Below, piece by piece: positions 45,111 through 53,672 of a stretch of DNA of 64,000 nucleotides. The stretch is from positions 1-64,000 of the forward strand of contig JAJDCO010000007.1 of assembly GCA_029260795.1 (NCBI GenBank), read 5' to 3'. Both the position numbers and the translations under genes were made by a program. The stretch's first letter is position 1. Every line of letters begins with the position of its first letter. The notes under the pieces were generated by a model, which did no database searches, was not told the DNA's origin, and worked only from the letters and a program-made list of their open reading frames with translations. The DNA comes from Planctomycetota bacterium. Lineage in GTDB: Bacteria > Planctomycetota > OFTM77.

Positions 45111-47213
45111 ATGCTGACTCCCATCCGACGACTCTTCCTGTGTGCCGCCTTCGTGGCCATGGGGGCGGCTCCGACGCGCGCCTTCGACGAAGACCTCGAG
45201 CGTCAACAGGCGCTCGCCCGTCAAGTGACCATTCATCGCGACGAGTGGGGCGTGCCACACGTCTTCGGGAAGACTGACGCGGCGACGGTCTTTGGATACG
45301 TATATGCCCGTGCCGAGGACGAGTTCGCGCGCATCGAGCTCAGCTTGATCACAGTCCTCGGCCGCCTCGCCGAGCGCGACGGTCCGAGCGCGCTCGCTCA
45401 GGACCGGGCGATGCGCTCCTTGGGCGTGCAGCGACTGGGCCGTCGTCACTACGCGGAAGCTCCCGAGTCGGTCCGTGCGCTGGCCGACGCCGCGGCCGAC
45501 GCGCTGAACTACTTCGCCACCCAGACCGGCACCCGATCGTCCGTCATCGAGCACTTCGAGGGTTGGCAGTTCTTCACGGCCGACCTCAGCATGGCGTTGG
45601 GCCAGGTGCCCTCACTCGCCGCCGAGGGCCTCGTGGAGCGCGCGGCGCCCGTGCGGGATGGCTCGAACGTCTGGGCGATCGCTCCGGCCCGCAGTGCTTC
45701 CGGTCACGCGCTGCTCCTTGCGAATCCCCACATCCCGCTCGGAGAGGTGTACGAGGCGCACCTCCGCAGCGACAGTGGGTGGCATGTTTCAGGCATGAAC
45801 GCCTACGGCCTCGGCATCTTTCCCTGGATCGCGCACAACGAGCATCTCGCCTGGAGCCTGACCGTCAACTACCCCGATGTCGCCGATGTCTACCGAGTGA
45901 CCTTCGATGATCCGGCTGACCCGCTCGCCTATCGGTACGGCGAGGAGGTCCGCCGGGCGACGACGCGCGAGGTCACGCTGCGCGTCCGCGGCAAGGACGG
46001 TCTGGAGGAGCAGTCCCTGACGGTGCTCGATACGCACTTCGGGCCGGTGTTGGGTGAGGTCGAAGGGAAGCGCTACGCCGTGCGCGTGGCCGGTCTCGAG
46101 AGCGGCGGGTTGATGCAGCAGTGGCTGGCGATGGGCCAGGCGACGAGCCTCGAGGAGTTCCGGGACGCCATCGACGAGCTCGCACTCGTCTACCACAACA
46201 TCTCGGTCGCCGATCGGGGCGGCAACATCTTCTACGTGTACAACGCGCGCATTCCGCGCCGCGATCCGACATTCGATTGGCAACGAGCGGTCGATGGCTC
46301 GAACCCCGCCACCGACTGGCAGGGGATTCACCCGCTCGCCGATCTTCCCCAGGTCTTGAACCCGGACTCTGGATGGCTGCAGAACTGCAACTCGAGACCG
46401 TTTACGACGACGGCCTCGGGCAACCCGCGCGAGAGTGACTTCCCGAGCTATCTCGTCGGTCGCGACCGCGACGATCCGCGAGTGGCCATGTCCCACGCAC
46501 TGCTGACGAGTCGTCCGAAGATCTCGCTCGAGCAGCTCGAGGCGTTGGCCTTCGACACCCGGATCTTCGAAGCCGATCGTTGGCTGCCGGTGCTCTTCGA
46601 AGGCTATCGCGCTCTGGCGAAGAGCGATGCCGGCCGCGCCGACCGTCTCGCGCCGGTGATGGACGGTCTCCGAGCTTGGGATCGGCGCGCCGCGCTCGAC
46701 TCGGTCGCCACGACTCACTTCCTGTACTGGTGGGAGAGCCTGCTCGCCCGCCTGTTCGGTGCCAACCCTCCCGACACGGCCGAAGCCATCACCGCGCTCG
46801 AAGGCGTCCTGACCTTCCTCGAGCAGCAATTCGAGTCGACCGACGTGCCGTGGGGAGAGGTCAACCGCCATCAGCGCAGCCGCGACGGCGAGACACCGAG
46901 CGACGATCGACCGAGCCTTCCGACCGCTGGTGCCCATGGCGCGGCGGGGGTGTCCGCGACCTTCTTGGCCCGACGCTACCCCGGCACGAAGCGCCGATAC
47001 GGATTCCACGGGGACTCGTACGTTGCGGTCGTCGAGCTGAGCCCGAAGGTCCGAGCGCGCACGATCGTGCCCTACGGCACGAGCCGCGATCCGACCTCAC
47101 CCCACTGGTTCGACCAAGCCGAGCTCTACGCCCGCGGCGAGCTCAAGGACGCGTGGTTCTGGCCCGAAGACGTGAAGCGGCACGCTCAGCGGTCCTATCA
47201 TCCGGGGGAGTGA
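45111..47213 (+). CDS. Penicillin acylase family (Ntn-hydrolase) secreted protein
   Basis: 700 residues with an N-terminal signal peptide (RRLFLCAAFVAMGAAPTRA). The alpha-chain part has TIHRDEWGVPHVFGKTDAATVFG, the usual start of the family. The beta chain begins at Ser185 in DGSNVWAI, where autocatalytic cleavage should expose the N-terminal serine nucleophile. GHALLLANPHIPL, NSRPF and HGAAGVSATF are further conserved stretches. Members hydrolyse amides such as N-acyl homoserine lactones, penicillins or aculeacin; the substrate here is open and quorum-signal degradation is one option. It is probably periplasmic. Short spacing to the divergent oxidoreductase gene suggests a shared promoter region. 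Confidence 0.9.
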   Translation: MLTPIRRLFLCAAFVAMGAAPTRAFDEDLERQQALARQVTIHRDEWGVPHVFGKTDAATVFGYVYARAEDEFARIELSLITVLGRLAERDGPSALAQDRAMRSLGVQRLGRRHYAEAPESVRALADAAADALNYFATQTGTRSSVIEHFEGWQFFTADLSMALGQVPSLAAEGLVERAAPVRDGSNVWAIAPARSASGHALLLANPHIPLGEVYEAHLRSDSGWHVSGMNAYGLGIFPWIAHNEHLAWSLTVNYPDVADVYRVTFDDPADPLAYRYGEEVRRATTREVTLRVRGKDGLEEQSLTVLDTHFGPVLGEVEGKRYAVRVAGLESGGLMQQWLAMGQATSLEEFRDAIDELALVYHNISVADRGGNIFYVYNARIPRRDPTFDWQRAVDGSNPATDWQGIHPLADLPQVLNPDSGWLQNCNSRPFTTTASGNPRESDFPSYLVGRDRDDPRVAMSHALLTSRPKISLEQLEALAFDTRIFEADRWLPVLFEGYRALAKSDAGRADRLAPVMDGLRAWDRRAALDSVATTHFLYWWESLLARLFGANPPDTAEAITALEGVLTFLEQQFESTDVPWGEVNRHQRSRDGETPSDDRPSLPTAGAHGAAGVSATFLARRYPGTKRRYGFHGDSYVAVVELSPKVRARTIVPYGTSRDPTSPHWFDQAELYARGELKDAWFWPEDVKRHAQRSYHPGE

Positions 47214-47324
47214 CCGCGTTTCGAGATCGCGGCATCCGCTCGCTTGGGCCGGCTCGATATCGTGCGACCATTCACCAGGCTGAAGCCAGGCCTCCGGATC
47301 AACCACAAAGGCGGCTGGAAGAGT

Positions 47325-47678
47325 CTACGCCGTGTGGCATGCCTCGACGACGGTGTGGATGCCACCGCGCACCCAGAAATCGCCTTCGACGGTCATGCGG
47401 CGCGGTTTCGTCAGGGCGACTAGGTCGTCGAGGATGCGGTTGGTGACCGCCTCGTGGAAATGGCCTTCGTCGCGGAACGACCACAGGTACAGCTTGAGCG
47501 ACTTCAGCTCGACGCAGAGCTCGTTCGGTGTGTAGCGAATGCGAATGGTCGCGAAGTCGGGTTGCCCGGTCTTGGGGCAGAGGCATGTGAACTCGGGGCA
47601 CTCGAAGCGAATGTCGTAGTCGCGCTCCGGCTTCGGGTTGGGAAACGTCTCGAGCTGCTTGCTCGGCTGGCTGGGCAT
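47325..47678 (-). CDS. queF: NADPH-dependent preQ0 reductase QueF
   Basis: 117 residues, the short homomeric form. It reduces the nitrile of 7-cyano-7-deazaguanine to preQ1 in queuosine tRNA modification. [11 protein letters not shown] carries the thioimide-forming cysteine (Cys34), and [20 protein letters not shown] contains the QueF motif and the proton-transfer residues; VRGGIHTVV is the conserved end. The ATG at 47678 gives the normal length; the frame is open further upstream without conserved sequence. Other queuosine genes are not in the window, and no preQ1 riboswitch is evident upstream. Confidence 0.96.
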   Translation of the reverse strand: MPSQPSKQLETFPNPKPERDYDIRFECPEFTCLCPKTGQPDFATIRIRYTPNELCVELKSLKLYLWSFRDEGHFHEAVTNRILDDLVALTKPRRMTVEGDFWVRGGIHTVVEACHTA

Positions 47679-47784
47679 CGAAGAACTCACAGCGGTTGAA
47701 AGAATGGAAAACGCCTGGCGGAGGGGCATCGCGGGAGCGATGCCTCATCGGGCGCTCTGGCGGTCTCGTGTCCGGCTCGTCGGC

Positions 47785-49470
47785 TTAGAACTCGGGAGTG
47801 CCCCCGGCCAGGAGCTCGTCGAATCGTCGGAAGGCGTTGTACCAGAGCTCGCGGACGCCGACCTCCCAGTTCTCGTCCCGGCCGAACCCGGCATGATAGA
47901 AGAGCACGCGGGACCGTTTGGCGCCCTGGATGACGGCGATGTGCACGAGGTCGGCGCCGTCGAGGTCCCACTCGAGGAGCATCTCGCGGTCGGGGTGGCT
48001 GGCGAGCAGCACCAATCCCTGGGCATACCAAGTGTCGGTGAAGGCCACCTTGAAGGTCGCTTCGGTCCGCGCTTCAAAATCGATGGAGGGCGCCAGCCAT
48101 TGCTGGAGGAGCTTCGGGTCGGTGAAGCACTCCCAGAGTCGATCCGCGCTGACCTCGAAGTAACGTCGGATCCAGACGCGGCGGCGGAGCTTCCCGGTGT
48201 GTCGCTCGAGATAGAACTTGAGCGCCCGCAGCTCGGAGGCCCACGCAATCTCGGCGCGTTGTATCTCGCGATCCCACTCCGGGCCCTCGCCGAAGCCGGT
48301 ATGCAGAACCTCGAGGCGCGTGCCTTGTGAGGTGGGCACGAGGTGGTAGATCACCTCCGTGCGTGCCACTTCTTCGGGGAGGTCCCAGGTAATGTGCAGC
48401 TTCTTCTGCGCATCGATCTCCAGGATCTTGCCGCGAACTTCACCCAGTGTCTCCCAGATGAAGGCGACCAGCTTGCCGACCTGTCCTTGGAAGATGGCGC
48501 GGTCGGAGAACCAACGCGCGATCAGGCCGGGATCGGTGATGGCATCCCAGACGACCGAGTGCTCGACGTTGAGGAGCACGGTCTGCTCGAACTGGCGCTC
48601 GCCGCCGAGTGGCAGGGAGCCGGGCTCGAGCTCGATATAGGTTCGGAGATGCTCGAGGGACTCGACCCACTCGGTCTGCATCTTTTTGAGAGCGGCTTTG
48701 GGAAGATCGAAGCCGCTCTGCTGGACGCGGACCCAGCTTCGTCGACCCGACGTCTTCACGGCAACTCGAATGATGGTCGACACACCATCGACCGAGACCC
48801 GAAGCTGGAGCAAGTGAGGTGGGTCGAACAGGAGAACCTCGCCTTGCGCTACGCGCCCATCGCGGAAGACCATCCGCAAGAAGCCGCCGTTGCGCGGCTC
48901 GACCTCGGCTTGCCGCAGCCACCACTCGCACAGCAGCCACGGCAGCGAGAAGGCGCGGAAGATGCGGGGCGGAATCGAATCCACCTCGATCTCGGCCTGC
49001 ACCAGAGATTGCCGAGGATGATCACCGGGGAACTCGGCCAACGCCCGCAGCTGATTGAACGAGACTCGCCATAGGCGATTGTACTCGTCGACGATCTCGT
49101 CCCAGGTGGGCCCTTGGCCAAAGCCGTCGTGTTGGGCGTCGAGAAGGGTGTGACCGTCCTCGTCACTGTGGAGCCGGATGTCGACCCGAGTGGTCGCCGG
49201 TCGACTCGCCAGTCTCCAAGACAGCCACAGCCGCTCGTTCAGCTCCGCGCGCAGGACCTCGCCTCGTACGACCTCCCGGCCGGCGGAGGTGTTGTTCCAC
49301 TCGAGAGAGTAACCCTTGCCCGACTTGGGGATGAGCTGGGATTTGGCCTCGAGCCAGATCTCCAGCGCTTCGGCGTCGGTCAGCAGGTGATAGACCCGCT
49401 CGGGTGGCGCATCGATCTTGCAGCGGAAGTTGAGCGTGACGTTGTTCGTGCAGAGGGTGGATTCACTCAT
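47785..49470 (-). CDS. Four-domain SRPBCC (AHSA1/START-like) protein
   Basis: 561 residues without signal peptide or membrane helix. I read four successive AHSA1-type SRPBCC domains at about 12-150, 155-285, 290-425 and 430-555. Each begins with a strand such as APPERVYHLLTDAEALEIW, VEHSVVWDAITDPGLIARWF or VSADRLWECFTDPKLLQQWL. The first and third end with close versions of TGFGEGPEWDREI before a long closing helix; the second and fourth have looser forms. Single-domain relatives bind small hydrophobic ligands or assist Hsp90-type proteins. A tandem of four in one chain is unusual and suggests multivalent ligand binding or a pseudo-oligomer. It lies upstream of queF with a 106-bp gap, and no clear functional link is visible. 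Confidence 0.82.
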   Translation of the reverse strand: MSESTLCTNNVTLNFRCKIDAPPERVYHLLTDAEALEIWLEAKSQLIPKSGKGYSLEWNNTSAGREVVRGEVLRAELNERLWLSWRLASRPATTRVDIRLHSDEDGHTLLDAQHDGFGQGPTWDEIVDEYNRLWRVSFNQLRALAEFPGDHPRQSLVQAEIEVDSIPPRIFRAFSLPWLLCEWWLRQAEVEPRNGGFLRMVFRDGRVAQGEVLLFDPPHLLQLRVSVDGVSTIIRVAVKTSGRRSWVRVQQSGFDLPKAALKKMQTEWVESLEHLRTYIELEPGSLPLGGERQFEQTVLLNVEHSVVWDAITDPGLIARWFSDRAIFQGQVGKLVAFIWETLGEVRGKILEIDAQKKLHITWDLPEEVARTEVIYHLVPTSQGTRLEVLHTGFGEGPEWDREIQRAEIAWASELRALKFYLERHTGKLRRRVWIRRYFEVSADRLWECFTDPKLLQQWLAPSIDFEARTEATFKVAFTDTWYAQGLVLLASHPDREMLLEWDLDGADLVHIAVIQGAKRSRVLFYHAGFGRDENWEVGVRELWYNAFRRFDELLAGGTPEF

Positions 49471-49662
49471 GATCCAAGACGTCCGGAGCAGTCTTCGAAA
49501 GCTGGGGCAAGGCCGCGAGGAACGCGGGTTCTAAACGAATTGAGCTCTGCGGGCAAGTGCTCGGAGCAGCCGACGAATGCAAAGAGCTCGCAGTGTCGGA
49601 CATCGGCTCAGAGGCAAGTCTTCGGAGCGACGCTTCGCGCGGGCCATGGCGTCGCCATCTCG

Positions 49663-49953
49663 TCAGACATGACGCCCGTACACGCCGTCGAGGACATGGG
49701 CGAGAGAGAAGTCCTGCTCGGTCAGTCCGCCTTCATCATGTGTCGACAAGGTGAGAGTCACCTTGTCGTAGCGAATCAGAATGTCGGGGTGGTGCTCGGC
49801 CGCTTCCGCTTTGCCGGCGACCTTGCTGACGAAGGCCATGGCCGAGGCGAAGTCGGGGAGAGGGTACTCGCGATGAATCGCGTCACCCGCGCGGGTCCAG
49901 GACGGTATTTTCTCGAGCTGACCTGGGATCTGGTCGTCGTTGAGCTTGCTCAC
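49663..49953 (-). CDS. phhB: Pterin-4a-carbinolamine dehydratase
   Basis: 96 residues from a GTG. The active-site block is AEAAEHHPDILIRYDKVTLTL, with the His-His-Pro motif, followed by STHDEGGLTEQDFSLAH, diagnostic of the PhhB/DCoH family. It dehydrates 4a-hydroxy-tetrahydropterin to recycle the cofactor of aromatic amino acid hydroxylases; in bacteria lacking such hydroxylases it may act in molybdopterin or folate metabolism. No hydroxylase gene is nearby. It starts 32 bp after the stop of the NYN-LOTUS gene on the same strand and may be co-transcribed with it. Confidence 0.94.
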   Translation of the reverse strand: MSKLNDDQIPGQLEKIPSWTRAGDAIHREYPLPDFASAMAFVSKVAGKAEAAEHHPDILIRYDKVTLTLSTHDEGGLTEQDFSLAHVLDGVYGRHV

Positions 49954-49985
49954 GAGGTCGCGGTCTCCGGGCTACGGCGCGGTGA

Positions 49986-50759
49986 TCAGGCCGAGGCGTT
50001 GAACTTGGTGATGATGTAGCCGCCGCTCCGTTCGTCCTTCTTCATGGTCACGATCTTGAAGCGCTCGGCGTCTTCGAGGAGCTGGCTGAAAGAGTGATAC
50101 CCGAAGTAGCCCTCGTCGAACTGCGGATGCTTGCGCTTGATGTTCTGCTTGATCATCGAGCCCCAGAGCACGTCTTTGTTCTCGCGCATCAGGGCGTAGA
50201 TCGAGTCGACCAGCAGGTTGAAGGCTTCGACCTTCTTCTTCGGCAGGCTGGAGATCTGAGGGAGCGGCTGCTTCTTCGGACGGACCAGATCCTCATAGAA
50301 GATGAACTCGTCGCAGTTGTCGATCAGGAGCTTCGACGAGGAGTTCTTCACGCCCAGTCCGATCGTGCCCTTGTTGTTCTCCTTGAGCTTGGAGATCAAC
50401 GGCGAGAAGTCGCTGTCACCCGAAGCGACCACGAACAGGTCGATGTGCTCTTTCGAGTAGCAGAGGTCCATCGCATCGACGACCAGCCGGATGTCTGCGC
50501 TGTTCTTCCCGCTGTAGTGCTTCTGCGGGATGTAGATCATCTCGATGCCGGCCTCGTGGAGCGGACGCTTGTAGGAGTGATAATGCTCCCAGTCGGCGTA
50601 GGCTTTCTTGACCACGATCTTGCCCTTGTCGACCAAGCGCTCCATGACCTTTTCGATCTCGAAGTGCTTGAGCTTTGCCTCGCGCATGCCGAGGGCGATG
50701 TTGTCGAAGTCGATATAGAGAGCAATGTTGCTCTCGTCGGTGACGTTGTCCTTGGCCAA
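49986..50759 (-). CDS. NYN-domain nuclease with C-terminal LOTUS/OST-HTH-like domain
   Basis: 257 residues from a TTG at 50759, preferred because AGGAGAG lies about five bases upstream; an ATG at 50798 has no such site. The NYN (PIN-like) domain starts NIALYIDFDNIALGM with Asp17 and Asp19, continues with GKNSADIRLVVDAMD and FVVASGDSDFSPLISKL, placing the four acidic metal ligands of this RNase family. The last 80 residues (FNLLVDSIYALMREN, SMIKQNIKRKHPQFDEGYFG, FSQLLEDAERFKIV) match an OST-HTH/LOTUS winged helix that binds RNA. An RNA-cleaving or RNA-processing role in the cytoplasm is likely. It is divergent from arsM and lies upstream of phhB. Confidence 0.88.
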   Translation of the reverse strand: MAKDNVTDESNIALYIDFDNIALGMREAKLKHFEIEKVMERLVDKGKIVVKKAYADWEHYHSYKRPLHEAGIEMIYIPQKHYSGKNSADIRLVVDAMDLCYSKEHIDLFVVASGDSDFSPLISKLKENNKGTIGLGVKNSSSKLLIDNCDEFIFYEDLVRPKKQPLPQISSLPKKKVEAFNLLVDSIYALMRENKDVLWGSMIKQNIKRKHPQFDEGYFGYHSFSQLLEDAERFKIVTMKKDERSGGYIITKFNASA

Positions 50760-51114
50760 GGATCTCTCCTGTAGCTCGCAGGTGGCCTCGGGGAGCATGA
50801 CTGGGGAGCGCCCGGTGGCTCGGGCCTGCTCGGAAGCGCAGACTCTGAGCCATTCTCGCCTGGACTTCAAGAGGATTGCGCCTTCAGGGTCCGCGACCGC
50901 TCGCTCCCCCGAGGCGTTGCACCGACTCGGCTTCGGGGCTAGGGTGCCCAGCACCCTCGGCGGCTCACCCTCATCTCGACGCGGCGACCCGCAGACACCC
51001 GCCCCGACCCGGTACGGCCGCTCGCCCAGAGGAATAGTCTCGGCCCGATGGGCTGTTCCTCCGTCCATGCCTCCCGAAGTACCGTCCCTCAGGAAGCCCG
51101 GAGATCCCCAGCCC
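50760..51114. other. Divergent promoter region of the NYN gene and arsM
   Basis: 355 bp between divergent starts. Apart from the Shine-Dalgarno site of the NYN gene at its left edge, I find no gene, RNA, ArsR-type operator or clear sigma-70 boxes. An in-frame ATG at 51067 could lengthen ArsM by 16 residues. Confidence 0.5.
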
Positions 51115-52212
51115 ATGTCAGGACTCGACATCGACCGCGCCGTCCGCGAGCGTTACGGAGCCGGCGCACAGCAAAGAGAACAAGCCCTCTGCTGTGCGGT
51201 CGACTACGATCCGACCCTCCTCGAGGTGATCCCGAAGGAAATCCTCGAGCGGGACTACGGCTGCGGGGATCCGTCGCAGCACGTGCGCGTCGGTGACCGG
51301 GTCCTCGATCTCGGCTCCGGTACCGGAAAGATCTGCTACATCGCGGCCCAGAAGGTCGGCGCGTCGGGCCGCGTGATCGGAATCGACGTCAATGAAGAGA
51401 TGCTGGCCCTCTCCGAGAAACATCGACGGTCGATCGGCGATGTACTCGGCTACCACAACGTCGAGTTCCGCAAAGGCGCCATCCAGGATCTCGGGCTCGA
51501 TCTCGCCCGTGTCGAGGCTTGGCTCACCGAACATCCCGTCCGCGGAATCGTCGACTTGCAAGCGCTCGAGGCCTTTCAAGAGCAGCTGCGCCGGGAGTCG
51601 CCTTTGGTCCCAGACGAGTCCATCGACCTGGTGCTGTCCAACTGCGTCTTGAATCTCGTCAAGCCCTCCGCCAAGCGCATGCTCTTCTCCGAGATCCATC
51701 GCGTGCTCGCCCCGGGCGGCCGCATTGCGATCAGCGACATCGTCTCCGACCGCGACATCCCGGAGGCGCTGCAGAACGATGCCGAGCTCTGGAGCGGGTG
51801 CGTGTCGGGGGCGTTCCGAGAGGACCGGTTCCTGCACGCCTTCGAGCAGGCCGGCTTTCGTGGGTTGCGGATCGCCGTGCGTGGACGAGAGCCCTGGCAG
51901 ATCGTCGAAGGCATCGAGTTCCGCTCGGTGACCGTGACCGGCGTGAAGCCGCCCGAGAAGATCGGGGGCGAGAAGAGCGTTCTCTATCGTGGCCCCTGGC
52001 GAGCGGTGCAGGACGAGTCGGGACGCACACTCGAGCGCGGCATCCCGACGCGAGTCTCCGCCGCCGATTACGCCCTGCTGACCGGGTCCGAGTACGATGC
52101 GGGTGTCGAGGGGCTCGAGGGCGTCGACGGAGCGAGTTGCTGTCCGCCAACAACTCAGGAATCCAAGTCGCAATCGAGCCCGAGCTCGGACTCTCCCTCA
52201 TCCTGTTGCTGA
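51115..52212 (+). CDS. arsM: Arsenite methyltransferase
   Basis: 365 residues. It transfers methyl groups from SAM to arsenite in the cytoplasm. CCAVDYDPTLLEVIPKEI has the family's early cysteine pair, RVLDLGSGTGKICYIAAQKV is the SAM motif, and LVLSNCVLNLVKPSAKR and WSGCVSGAF carry the arsenic-binding cysteines. ArsM normally shows this EV(I)PKEILERDYGCGDPS start. The C-terminus adds a Cys-rich tail with CC near residue 343 and a terminal CC, plausible extra arsenic ligands. arsS follows after 8 bp, so methylated arsenic is probably channelled to arsenosugar synthesis. The ATG at 51115 was chosen by where family similarity begins. Confidence 0.94.
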   Translation: MSGLDIDRAVRERYGAGAQQREQALCCAVDYDPTLLEVIPKEILERDYGCGDPSQHVRVGDRVLDLGSGTGKICYIAAQKVGASGRVIGIDVNEEMLALSEKHRRSIGDVLGYHNVEFRKGAIQDLGLDLARVEAWLTEHPVRGIVDLQALEAFQEQLRRESPLVPDESIDLVLSNCVLNLVKPSAKRMLFSEIHRVLAPGGRIAISDIVSDRDIPEALQNDAELWSGCVSGAFREDRFLHAFEQAGFRGLRIAVRGREPWQIVEGIEFRSVTVTGVKPPEKIGGEKSVLYRGPWRAVQDESGRTLERGIPTRVSAADYALLTGSEYDAGVEGLEGVDGASCCPPTTQESKSQSSPSSDSPSSCC

Positions 52213-52220
52213 CGAGACCG

Positions 52221-53204
<984 letters not shown>

Positions 53205-53263
53205 GGCGAGTCGGGGGAAGAGCCCTCGGAGGCTCGAGCTCATTCCTTCGGAGGCTCGAGCTT

Positions 53264-53561
53264 CGGAGGCCCGAATTCATTCGGGTGGGAGGTCGTCCGC
53301 CTCGCGGTTCGATGGTGGGGCGCTGCGACCGACCCTCACGATCGATGAGGTCGGTCGATGATCGACGCACATTCGGAGGGACCGTCCAGCGGACTGAAGT
53401 CCGCCCTCCGACTCGGAGGCCCGAATTCATTCGGGTGGGAGGTCGTCCGCCTCGCGGTTCGATGGTGGGGCGATGCGACCGCCCTTCGCGATCGATGAGG
53501 CGGATCTGTGATCGACCGCCATTCGGAGGGACCGTTCAGCGGACTGAAGTCCGCCCTCCGG
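53264..53561. repeat. Two tandem 150-bp hairpin-bearing repeats
   Basis: Units at 53264-53413 and 53414-53561 are nearly identical over most of their length and abut. Each holds two dyads: cccgaa-ttca-ttcggg near its start, and cggaggg ... ccctccg enclosing ggact-ga-agtcc near its end. A shorter related text (cggaggctcgagct) precedes them at about 53227-53260. No coding pattern is visible. The shape recalls REP-like or miniature mobile repeats. They fill the gap between arsS and the sigma-fusion gene; otherwise 53205-53672 shows nothing. Confidence 0.9.
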
Positions 53562-53672
53562 TGCGCTTCGGCGCCCTCTTCGAGGCATTCCGATCAAAAA
53601 CTTGAACCACCTCGGGGGGGGCCTCGGCACTGTTATTGTCGGTTCGGGAGGTCGCATCACGGGAGCGCGCTG

